Shown piece by piece: positions 51,959 through 59,407 of a stretch of 62,840 bases of DNA. A program made the position numbers and the translations under genes. Source of the DNA: Akkermansia sp. (GTDB lineage: Bacteria; Verrucomicrobiota; Verrucomicrobiia; Verrucomicrobiales; Akkermansiaceae); contig JAFQSQ010000015.1 of assembly GCA_017409465.1 (NCBI GenBank), positions 1-62,840 of the forward strand, written 5' to 3'. The notes beneath the pieces are model-generated. The model was not told the DNA's origin. It did no database searches and saw only the letters and a program-made list of their open reading frames with translations. Every line of letters starts with the position of its first letter. Position 1 is the stretch's first letter.

Positions 51959-54900
51959 ATGAAGATTCTGCACAAGACCTCTTTCCTCTCATCAAAACAA
52001 CGAAAACAAAAGAAGCGCGGTTTTGCGCTCATTGCTACACTGACGCTGATGATGCTGCTGGCCATGCTGTCGGTGGCTCTGCTTTCCCTCGCCTCTTCGC
52101 AGCAGCGTATTGCCATGCAGACAGTGCTGCTGGCAGAGGCGCGTCAGCAGGCGCTTGTGGGGCTCGATGTGGCTATTGGCGAGCTCCAGGTGGAGCTGGG
52201 GCCGGATCAGCGTGTTTCGGCCAATTCCGGTATCCTGAGTGAGAATGCCGGTGATGGCGCACAGTATATCCTGGGTGTGTGGGACAGCTGGGACGGCACT
52301 CTCTATGGCGATAGCCCCACCAGTAAGGGAAGCAATATCAAGGCGACCTATACCCGGGGGCGCAGCAAGATGTTCCGCCGCTGGATGATTTCGTCGCGCG
52401 ACAAAGATGCCGCCCGTCAGATTTCATCAGCCAAGTCTATCAGCTCGCGCCAGCCCGGTCGCCGTATCTGCATGGTAGGCGAGGGTACCCTCGGGCGTGA
52501 TTTCTCTCCGCAGCATTACATCTATGCCGATTTGCTGGAGATGCCGGCACACGGTAAGAATTCCTCCTGCTTTGCCTGGTGGATCGGAGGTGAGAACCAG
52601 AAGGCCAAGATCAATGTGCCGCAGCTTGAGCCGACGGAAGATATGAAGGAGGTGCTGCGCCGTACCTGGGATACGCCTACTCCCATGGTGCTGGACAACA
52701 AGGATCTGGATTTCCTGCCCGACAGGCTGGAGCATCCGGACAAACTGATAACCCTCAATACGCTGCCGCTGGTCGGCACGTCATCGCAGGCGGCGGGTAT
52801 GCCCTATTTCTTCGATATCACGACCTCGTCGTATTCACTGCCCACCAACGTCCGCACCGGTGGCTTCAAGCATGACCTGTGTCTGCTGCTCAACAAGAGC
52901 AGCCTGAGCGGGACTGAGTTTGCCGCACGCCATGATCAGGACTGTCCCATCGCTGAACACAATGATATCCCCAAGGGTACCGAGCAGAAGATGCCCATCG
53001 GCTCCTGGCAGAATATGTATGCTTACTACAACTGCTGGCCGGATGGTACTGCCAACGACAGCAACAACTTTACCGCCCGCCTTATCGGTAAGGTGGATAA
53101 GTGCCACACCCGTATGAGCGGTGCTGCCTATAAGGAGCGCAACCCCGGGGTAGTCGATGGCAATCCTGACCAGATGGGCGATGATGGCCTCGGCACCGTC
53201 TTCGAGGGGCGTGCCATGATGGAGCAGGGCAGTAAAGCTGCCGGTTATACACGTACGCCGGTGATGCTGGCCTATGTCTGTACCTTCGGTCTGGTAGCCG
53301 AGGAAAATCCTTCGGGTCTGCTGACGACGGATAAGCAGAAGGTGTATGATTTGAGTGTCTGCTTTGCGCCCATGTTCTTGTGGTGGAATCCCTACAATGT
53401 GCCGATGAGAGTGCGCGGGCGCCAGCTCTGGTCGCAGTCGCTGCCGTACAAGGCAGCCCTGATGCAGACTTATGCTTTCCCTCAGACGCGTCCGGTGCGA
53501 AACTGGGATGACTACGAATGGGGTATACGCGGTATTTCGAAGAAAGACCTGGGCGATGACTTTGGTGAGTTCTTTCAGGCATCGGATGGCGACAAGTACG
53601 GCGATATCGTGTTCCAGCCCGGCGAAATCCTGTTCTTCTCGCCTTCCAAGTCGCGTAAATACACGGAAGCCAAGCAGGATAATCCCTGGATTCTCGGCTT
53701 CAATCCCAGCTCGGTGGCCGGCTACATGGCCAAGGTATATTACCATGACGGTACGTTCTCCAGCTCTCTGTTCGGTGGCGCTGCCGAGAATAACATCCGC
53801 GCCGGACGATTCTACCTCAACATGCGTCTGGGAAGTACGGAAATTGAGGGTGGAATCGACACTCATGGTGCGAAGTTTGCCCCCAATCATCCGGAAGCCT
53901 TTACCCTCTACAGCGGCTACAATGGCATGGGGGCTGATACGGGGCTGGACGGTAACAGCAAGCGTGGTCAGAGTCCGCACCGTGGCCTGCTGGGATGGTA
54001 TAATCCAGAGGAACTCGGTAACAAGACCGTGTTCTGTGACGTAGAGCGCAACGATGCTATCTGGCGCATCGACGGCTCGCAGCAGGACAGTATTGTTCCC
54101 TATTTCATCGCGGCTGTCGGTATCGTGCCCAAGTCTGCCAACAACAATCTTGACGTGCGAATCTTCCCGGGGATTGACTACCGCACCAAGACCTGGCAGC
54201 ACTCCTCCCCGGCATTCTGGGGTAGCATGATTATCAAACCGGATCACCAGCAGCGCCAGTACCACCCCTACCAGCTTGCGGCCATGGATGTCAGCGGTGG
54301 CCTCAACGCCTGTCCCATGGACTGTGTGGGGCGTAACGGTGTGCTGGGTATCAACGGTGATGGTGAGCAGGTCTCTTTCGTCTCGGCTATGGAGCTTCCG
54401 GTGCATCCGCCGTTCTCTCTGGCCGGGTTCGCCGGTATGCGTCTGCAGCCCGGCTGGTACAGCAATGGATACAACGGCAACCACTCCACGCCTGCTGCTA
54501 TGCGTCGTATGCAGTATCAGGCCGGCGTTCCCGGTGTCGGTATCGGCAATTCCTTCGCCGACCCCTGTCTGCCTTCGGGTGATGTGTATGCTTTCCATCG
54601 CAACAATATCCCCACGGAAGGCGGTAACGGACAGTTGTTCTGCGATTTCTACGACCATGGTCTGCTGATCAACGATGCTCTGTGGGATCGTTGGTTCTGC
54701 TCGTCGGTATCGGATATGCCTGATGGCTCCACCAAGATGACCTCGCGTGATGCGTTGGAGAAGTTCCTCTCCGGCAAATCGCCCCTGCCGGTCTCGCGCT
54801 ACAAGAAGACGTTCACACCCTACAATGATTCGCAGATTATCTCGCGTCTCATGACCGGGGATGGCTGGAAGTATATCGCCCAGTACCTCATGATTGACGG

Positions 54901-55735
54901 CGGCTTCAACGTCAACTCCACTTCGGAGGAGGCATGGACGGCTGTGCTGCAGGGGCTGGCTCGCCGTAAACTGGTGATGAGCGATGGCAATCAGCTGAAG
55001 GAAGTGGAGGCCAGAAAAGCTGACGATCAGGTGCTTTTCTCGCGCTTCATGCTCTCTACCACGGACAAGAGTGTTGATTCTCTCGGCGGCTACAGCATGA
55101 AGCAGGGCTCTACCCAGTTCCGCAATATCAACGGTGTCCTCTCTGCCTGGGGCGAGGTGCGTATGCTTGAGCCCGAGAGTATCCGCAAGCTGGCAGAGGA
55201 GATGGTGAAGCAGGTGCGCAAGCGCGGTCCCTTCCTCAATATGTCTGATTTCATCAACCGCCGTCTCGATGATTCCGGTAGTGAGATGGCGCTCAAAGGT
55301 GCCCTGCAGGCTGCTATCGATGCCACGGATATCAACAAGGATTTCCAGGATGTGATGGTGCAGGCACATAAGAACGGTAATCTCTTCCAGTTCCCGGAGG
55401 CCGAAGCCGGCTCTCTGTACACGGCTGCGCCCGGGTATCTGATTCAGAGTGATGTCCTGGCGTCGCTCGGCAATATCCTGACCGTGCGTGATGATACCTT
55501 TACCGTACGTTCCTACGGTTGTGTTCGCAACCCCAACAATGCCATCCTGGCGCAGGCCTGGTGTGAGGCGGTTGTACAACGCACCATGAACTATGTAGAC
55601 CCGTCCAATGACCCCTATCAGGTCGAGTACAATCCCGATGGTTCCCGCAGCGGCTCGCTTTCGCAGGCCAACCGTGTGCTGGGTCGCCAGCTGAAGGTTG
55701 TGTCGTTCAAGTGGCTGGATATCTGGGATATCTGA
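51959..55735 (+). CDS. Giant prepilin-like protein, Verru_Chthon cassette A type (copy 2)
   Basis: 1258 residues, the tandem paralogue of the gene ending at 51787. The prepilin site and helix (RG/FALIATLTLMMLLAMLSV) and the next 50 residues are nearly identical to copy 1, as are the last 280 or so. The middle (about residues 390-640) differs in sequence and length, for example KAALMQTYAFPQTRPVRNWD where copy 1 has TTSWLQSYQVRQANTYYYEW. Both keep FLWWNPYNVPMR and GVPGVGIGNSFADPCLPSGDV. It should be exported and processed by a prepilin peptidase, with its large domain outside the inner membrane. Function unknown. Confidence 0.75.
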   Translation: MKILHKTSFLSSKQRKQKKRGFALIATLTLMMLLAMLSVALLSLASSQQRIAMQTVLLAEARQQALVGLDVAIGELQVELGPDQRVSANSGILSENAGDGAQYILGVWDSWDGTLYGDSPTSKGSNIKATYTRGRSKMFRRWMISSRDKDAARQISSAKSISSRQPGRRICMVGEGTLGRDFSPQHYIYADLLEMPAHGKNSSCFAWWIGGENQKAKINVPQLEPTEDMKEVLRRTWDTPTPMVLDNKDLDFLPDRLEHPDKLITLNTLPLVGTSSQAAGMPYFFDITTSSYSLPTNVRTGGFKHDLCLLLNKSSLSGTEFAARHDQDCPIAEHNDIPKGTEQKMPIGSWQNMYAYYNCWPDGTANDSNNFTARLIGKVDKCHTRMSGAAYKERNPGVVDGNPDQMGDDGLGTVFEGRAMMEQGSKAAGYTRTPVMLAYVCTFGLVAEENPSGLLTTDKQKVYDLSVCFAPMFLWWNPYNVPMRVRGRQLWSQSLPYKAALMQTYAFPQTRPVRNWDDYEWGIRGISKKDLGDDFGEFFQASDGDKYGDIVFQPGEILFFSPSKSRKYTEAKQDNPWILGFNPSSVAGYMAKVYYHDGTFSSSLFGGAAENNIRAGRFYLNMRLGSTEIEGGIDTHGAKFAPNHPEAFTLYSGYNGMGADTGLDGNSKRGQSPHRGLLGWYNPEELGNKTVFCDVERNDAIWRIDGSQQDSIVPYFIAAVGIVPKSANNNLDVRIFPGIDYRTKTWQHSSPAFWGSMIIKPDHQQRQYHPYQLAAMDVSGGLNACPMDCVGRNGVLGINGDGEQVSFVSAMELPVHPPFSLAGFAGMRLQPGWYSNGYNGNHSTPAAMRRMQYQAGVPGVGIGNSFADPCLPSGDVYAFHRNNIPTEGGNGQLFCDFYDHGLLINDALWDRWFCSSVSDMPDGSTKMTSRDALEKFLSGKSPLPVSRYKKTFTPYNDSQIISRLMTGDGWKYIAQYLMIDGGFNVNSTSEEAWTAVLQGLARRKLVMSDGNQLKEVEARKADDQVLFSRFMLSTTDKSVDSLGGYSMKQGSTQFRNINGVLSAWGEVRMLEPESIRKLAEEMVKQVRKRGPFLNMSDFINRRLDDSGSEMALKGALQAAIDATDINKDFQDVMVQAHKNGNLFQFPEAEAGSLYTAAPGYLIQSDVLASLGNILTVRDDTFTVRSYGCVRNPNNAILAQAWCEAVVQRTMNYVDPSNDPYQVEYNPDGSRSGSLSQANRVLGRQLKVVSFKWLDIWDI
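55389..55482 (+). repeat. 94-bp identical block, copy 2
   Basis: Identical to 51441-51534 in the upstream paralogue. Confidence 0.85.
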
Positions 55736-55758
55736 TATCCCCTGAATCTGCTCGAATG

Positions 55759-55796
55759 AAAACCCCGCCGTTGGTGAGAACCATCGGCGGGGTTTT
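55759..55796 (+). terminator. Bidirectional terminator between the giant genes and agmatine deiminase
   Basis: AAAACCCCGCCG (55759-55770) pairs with CGGCGGGGTTTT (55785-55796), with further pairing of TTGGT and ACCAT inside. A T-run follows in both directions, so it can end the plus-strand giant gene and the minus-strand deiminase gene. Confidence 0.85.
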
Positions 55797-55820
55797 CCGT
55801 GGGGGACGCGTCGATATGTC

Positions 55821-56867
55821 TTACAAAGCCGGCTGCTGCTGAGTGATGCAGTGGATGGCTCCGCCCTCGATGACAAGACGCCGGGCATCGATACCGCAGA
55901 CCTGTCTGCCGGGGAAGCATTCGCGGAGGATACCCAGTGCTCGGTCGTCCTCTTTGGGCTGGTTGAAGATGGGGACGATGACCGCACCGTTACAGATGAG
56001 GAAATTGGCATAGCTGGCGGGCAGCTGCTCCAGGCGCCAATCCCTCACGACCAGCGGCTCAGGCATGGGAAGAGGGATGATTTCGACCTTGTGGCCGGAG
56101 GGGGTGCGCAGGTCCTGCAGGCGTTCGTTGTTTTCCGCCAGATTCCGATAGTGCGGGGAGTGCGGGTTGGGTTCGACGATGGAGACGACTGCTTCCGGAT
56201 GGACGAAGCGCACCATGTCGTCAATATGGCCATCGGTATCGTCCCCTTCGATACCCTTACCGAGCCAGAAGACGTGGGTGGTACCCATCATGCGGTGCAG
56301 CTCTGCCTCCACATCGGCTTTGGAGCTGTGAGGGTTGCGATTCGGATTCAGGAGAACGGCCTCCGTGGTGATGAGGAGCCCCTCGCCGTTGCCTTCAATG
56401 GCGCCGCCCTCCAGAAAAAGCTCACTGCGCAGCTGCGGCAGCTGCAGGCTATCGGCCATGGCTTCCGGGATGGCGTTGTCCAGATTCCAGGGGGCGAATT
56501 TACCGCCCCAGGCATTGAATTGCCAGTTGGCAATCTGCATGCCGCCGTCCCGGCGGCGCACAAAGATACCACCGTGGTCACGGCACCACACATCGTTGGT
56601 CGGGTGGTCGTACAAGCGGAAGCGGTGCACGCCCGAGCGTTTCAGTCGGCGGCTGATGGTGTCGTGCAGGGCGGCAGCGGCGTTGATGCGCACCTCAGCC
56701 TGTTCTGCGATGGCGGCAGAGAGCCTGACATAGTCTTCGAGCAGCTCATCCAGTCCCCCTTGCCAGAGGTCATCGCGGTGAGGCCAGGAAATCCATACAG
56801 CTTCCTGGCGTTCCCATTCTGCGGGCCAGCGGAGCTGTGAGCCTTGCATGGTCTGTTGCCTGTTCAT
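55821..56867 (-). CDS. Agmatine deiminase family protein
   Basis: Guanidino-group hydrolase of the peptidyl-arginine-deiminase fold, converting agmatine to N-carbamoylputrescine in polyamine synthesis. Motifs: VWISWPHRDDLW near the start, TNDVWCRDHGGIF, FLEGGAIEGNGEG, DTDGHIDDMVRFV (catalytic His/Asp) and the nucleophile Cys in LVIEGGAIHCITQQQP. From ATG 56867 it is 348 residues. The longer start at 56972 lies inside the upstream gene. It begins 22 bases after the Minf_1886 gene, so the two are probably co-transcribed. Confidence 0.9.
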   Translation of the reverse strand: MNRQQTMQGSQLRWPAEWERQEAVWISWPHRDDLWQGGLDELLEDYVRLSAAIAEQAEVRINAAAALHDTISRRLKRSGVHRFRLYDHPTNDVWCRDHGGIFVRRRDGGMQIANWQFNAWGGKFAPWNLDNAIPEAMADSLQLPQLRSELFLEGGAIEGNGEGLLITTEAVLLNPNRNPHSSKADVEAELHRMMGTTHVFWLGKGIEGDDTDGHIDDMVRFVHPEAVVSIVEPNPHSPHYRNLAENNERLQDLRTPSGHKVEIIPLPMPEPLVVRDWRLEQLPASYANFLICNGAVIVPIFNQPKEDDRALGILRECFPGRQVCGIDARRLVIEGGAIHCITQQQPAL

Positions 56868-56889
56868 CGTGTGGGTATGGGGTAAGTGT

Positions 56890-57273
56890 TTATGGCGCGG
56901 CAGGGGTGGCATAGGGCGCATCGAGGATGGTAGAAAGCGCGGGCAGGTGGTAGAACTGATTGATGGTGTCACCTTCCTGCTTGCCGAACACCCCTACCTC
57001 AATCAGCCGGAAAACGATTTCTCCCACGTCGACGGAAGAGAGAATCCCCCAATATTCGAGAACACTCTTAGCCATCGGTCCATACTCCTCCAGAGCCAGT
57101 GAGCATACCCCCAGGTAGAGCTCCTCCGCCGAGAGATGCGCTGTCTTGCGATCCTGCTTGAAGCGCTGAGCGGAATGATCCAGCGCCTGCCGCAGAAAAT
57201 CGTAGGCATCCGGGGCGTAGTCTTCATGGCGACTGACGATGTCACCGATGATTTCTTCAAAGCTGCGAGCCAT
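56890..57273 (-). CDS. Minf_1886 family protein (Verrucomicrobia/Planctomycetes-restricted)
   Basis: 127 residues matching the small TIGR04138/Minf_1886 family: FEEIIGDIVSRHEDYAPDAYDFLRQALDHSAQRF, LSAEELYLGVCSLALEEYGPMAKSVLEYWGI and SVDVGEIVFRLIEVGVFGKQEGDTINQF. Function unknown. The family is known mainly from Verrucomicrobia and Planctomycetes, so it is a good lineage marker here. The promoter lies 6 bases before the ATG. The deiminase follows in the same orientation. Confidence 0.87.
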   Translation of the reverse strand: MARSFEEIIGDIVSRHEDYAPDAYDFLRQALDHSAQRFKQDRKTAHLSAEELYLGVCSLALEEYGPMAKSVLEYWGILSSVDVGEIVFRLIEVGVFGKQEGDTINQFYHLPALSTILDAPYATPAAP

Positions 57274-57279
57274 GTGCGC

Positions 57280-57308
57280 ATCCTATCATGGAATCACTGA
57301 CCGGGCAA
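57280..57308 (-). promoter_or_regulatory. Promoter of the Minf_1886/agmatine deiminase unit
   Basis: TTGCCC (57303-57308), 17 bases, TAGGAT (57280-57285), 6 bases, ATG 57273. This predicts a leaderless message. Confidence 0.65.
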
Positions 57309-57378
57309 TAGCAAAGCGTGTGTGCAACTCTTTTCTGCACAGAGGTGATGAATAGCGCTCGCTTTTTGGCGTAGTCTG

Positions 57379-57387
57379 TGCTATAAG
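57379..57387 (+). promoter_or_regulatory. Extended -10 promoter of aroD
   Basis: TGCTATAAG (57379-57387) is an extended -10 element ending 7 bases before ATG 57395. No good -35 box is present at the usual distance. A short or absent leader is predicted. Confidence 0.45.
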
Positions 57388-57394
57388 TTCGCCT

Positions 57395-58090
57395 ATGCAG
57401 CAAACCATACCTCATCCCTATCCGCCTCTGATTGTGGGTTCCGTCGCTTCAGTATCCGCGCTGCGTGAGGTGGTGCGTGATTCGGCGGCATGCGATTGGG
57501 TGGAACTGCGGGTAGATGGTCTGCTGCGCGAGCTGCCCGTTGAGGAGGTAGCGGCTATCCGGCTCTCGGCTCCGCTGCTGCTGACGGTGCGTGCCGCAGA
57601 TGAGGGGGGGCTGTATGACTTCACCGACATCGGACAGCGTATACAGGCTGCTCGCCGGATGCTGCCGTCAGCGGTGGCACTGGATTGGGAAATCCAATAT
57701 CTGGAGTCGGCTCAGGAGCTGATTCGTGAGGCCCGTGCGGCAGGTGTACAGATTATTGCATCAGCCCATGACTTTGAGAAGACTCCTTCAGTGGAGACAT
57801 TGATGGCGCTGGAGCAGCAGGCTCGCTCTCTCGGTGCGGATGTGGTTAAGTTTGCCTTCCGTTTGCAGAGGGCTGAGGACATGAGTACCGGGCTGGAGGT
57901 GCTGAGCCGCCGCACCGGTCCCATGGCGGTGATGGGGATGGGGGTGTTGGGTCCGGTGAGCCGTCTGCTGTATGCACAGCATGGTTCCTGCCTGGTGTAC
58001 GGCTATATCGGCGATACGCCGACGGCGCCGGGACAGTGGAGTACGCGGATGTTCCGGGAGACTCTCGATACGCTGGCTCCCGCCCATTGA
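57395..58090 (+). CDS. aroD: Type I 3-dehydroquinate dehydratase
   Basis: Shikimate pathway: 3-dehydroquinate to 3-dehydroshikimate through a Schiff-base lysine. A TIM barrel of 231 residues with WVELRVDGLL (substrate Glu/Arg), LLLTVRAADEGG, IIASAHDFEKTPS (catalytic His in SAHDF) and GADVVKFAFRLQ (Schiff-base Lys in VVKFA). C-terminal LGPVSRLLYAQHGSCLVYGYI fits the type I fold. Transcribed alone and converging on a membrane protein gene. Confidence 0.9.
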   Translation: MQQTIPHPYPPLIVGSVASVSALREVVRDSAACDWVELRVDGLLRELPVEEVAAIRLSAPLLLTVRAADEGGLYDFTDIGQRIQAARRMLPSAVALDWEIQYLESAQELIREARAAGVQIIASAHDFEKTPSVETLMALEQQARSLGADVVKFAFRLQRAEDMSTGLEVLSRRTGPMAVMGMGVLGPVSRLLYAQHGSCLVYGYIGDTPTAPGQWSTRMFRETLDTLAPAH

Positions 58091-58103
58091 TTCTCCCCCG
58101 GTA

Positions 58104-58844
58104 TCAGAGGAGGGAGAGGAGGTAGTTCGCCGCACCGAGCGGTGCGAGCGCCAGCAGTGTGCGCAGTGCACAGAGCGCGATAGGGTCGCTGATGCCGCAG
58201 AGCATCTGACAGTGGTCAGAGATTCTCCTGCCCCAGGCGAGAATGGCGATGGCCGCCGCCGGCAGGATGAAGCTCGGCTCGCACAGAAGCGCTGCGAGGA
58301 GTGTCAGGCAGACAAACACCAGCAGCAGTATCGTGACCCATCGAGGGTGATTTCTCGTGCGGGGCGCGGCGGTGCCGATGAGATTGCAGATGGTATCGAT
58401 TACCATCAGAGTGAATGCGATAGCGGCCATGATGGAGCCGCTGACAATATCTCGTGGCCCGTAGGGGATGAGGGCGAGTAAACCGACGGGAAGGAAAAAG
58501 GAGCCCAGACGTGCATATTTCTGAGCCGTGCTCAGGCGTGAGCCCCACATGGTCAGCCACCCGGCGAGGAACAGCCCGCCCAGGGTGAGAGGTGCGCACT
58601 CGAAGAGCTCTCCCGGCAGCAGATTGATGGCCGTACTACCCCAGAGCCACAGCAGGCAAATCAGCAGATATCGGAGTCGGTATGGCTGCCCCTGCATGCA
58701 GCGGTAGCGGTACAGGCTGATAGCTGTCCCTCCCAGGCACACCAGAATGGCGGTGAGCCAGAGAACCGGCCCCCAGCCCGCCAGACAGAACAGGCAGGCT
58801 GAGCAGGCTACCTGGATGAGAATGTTCTGTTGTCGCTCGCTCAT
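58104..58844 (-). CDS. Hypothetical polytopic membrane protein
   Basis: 246 residues with about eight hydrophobic segments (for example VLWLTAILVCLGGTAISLY, YLLICLLWLWGSTAINLL, FFLPVGLLALIPYG, ILLLVFVCLTLLAALLC). The helix layout faintly recalls UbiA-type prenyltransferases, but I see no aspartate-rich motifs, so the function is open. It is the third gene of a typA-DUF456 unit, 16 bases after the DUF456 gene. Confidence 0.6.
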   Translation of the reverse strand: MSERQQNILIQVACSACLFCLAGWGPVLWLTAILVCLGGTAISLYRYRCMQGQPYRLRYLLICLLWLWGSTAINLLPGELFECAPLTLGGLFLAGWLTMWGSRLSTAQKYARLGSFFLPVGLLALIPYGPRDIVSGSIMAAIAFTLMVIDTICNLIGTAAPRTRNHPRWVTILLLVFVCLTLLAALLCEPSFILPAAAIAILAWGRRISDHCQMLCGISDPIALCALRTLLALAPLGAANYLLSLL

Positions 58845-58860
58845 ATCGCCGGGAGTGGGT

Positions 58861-59379
58861 TCAGAAAAGCATGTATACCAGCACCATCAGCCCGGCGATG
58901 AGCAGTTTGCAGACGACACCGGCCAGGTAGCCGAGTGTGGCACCCATGCCGGAAGTGAGTGATTCGCGAGTCGTCTTGCGAGCAAAGGCGATTTCCGCTA
59001 CAAATGCACCGGCAAAGGGGCCGATGATGAGCCCGAAGGGCGGGAAAAAGGCGCCGATGATGATGCCGGGCAGGGTGCCCCACATGGCTGCCCTGCTGCT
59101 GCCGAAGCGCCGCGCCCCCAGCATGGTGGTGATGTTATCCACAATAGCACCGAATACCATCAGCAATACCAGGATAGCCCATACCCACCAGGCCGGATAG
59201 GGAGCCCCCTCGGCAAAGGCGGCTGCGATGCAGGCTCCCAGCATCAGCAGATGCCCGGGATAGGGTAGAACACAGCCCAGCAGTCCGGCTGCCAGCAGTA
59301 CCAGCGCCAGACCATACAGTAACATGGAAATGGTGCTATCCATGTCAGGAACCATCTGGGTGAACCAGCTCCAATCCAT
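58861..59379 (-). CDS. DUF456 family membrane protein
   Basis: 172 residues, four or five membrane segments with glycine-rich helices: GLALVLLAAGLLGCVLPYPGHLLM, VLLMVFGAIVDNITTMLGARRFGSS, GTLPGIIIGAFFPPFGLIIGPFAGAFVAE and GATLGYLAGVVCKLLIAG. This is the DUF456 pattern. Function unknown. It lies 28 bases after typA in the same direction. ATG 59346 is an alternative start. Confidence 0.82.
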   Translation of the reverse strand: MDWSWFTQMVPDMDSTISMLLYGLALVLLAAGLLGCVLPYPGHLLMLGACIAAAFAEGAPYPAWWVWAILVLLMVFGAIVDNITTMLGARRFGSSRAAMWGTLPGIIIGAFFPPFGLIIGPFAGAFVAEIAFARKTTRESLTSGMGATLGYLAGVVCKLLIAGLMVLVYMLF

Positions 59380-59407
59380 CGTAGTGGGAGGGGGGGATTA
59401 TTGTTCA

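Noticed and set aside
52835..56011. A 1058-codon open frame antisense to the second giant gene
   Set aside because: It mirrors the codon pattern of the sense gene, has no recognisable domains, and crosses into the deiminase gene. The sense protein is clearly related to its paralogue.
58104..58844. UbiA-type prenyltransferase
   Set aside because: The helix layout is similar but the Asp-rich substrate motifs are missing, so it is left as hypothetical.
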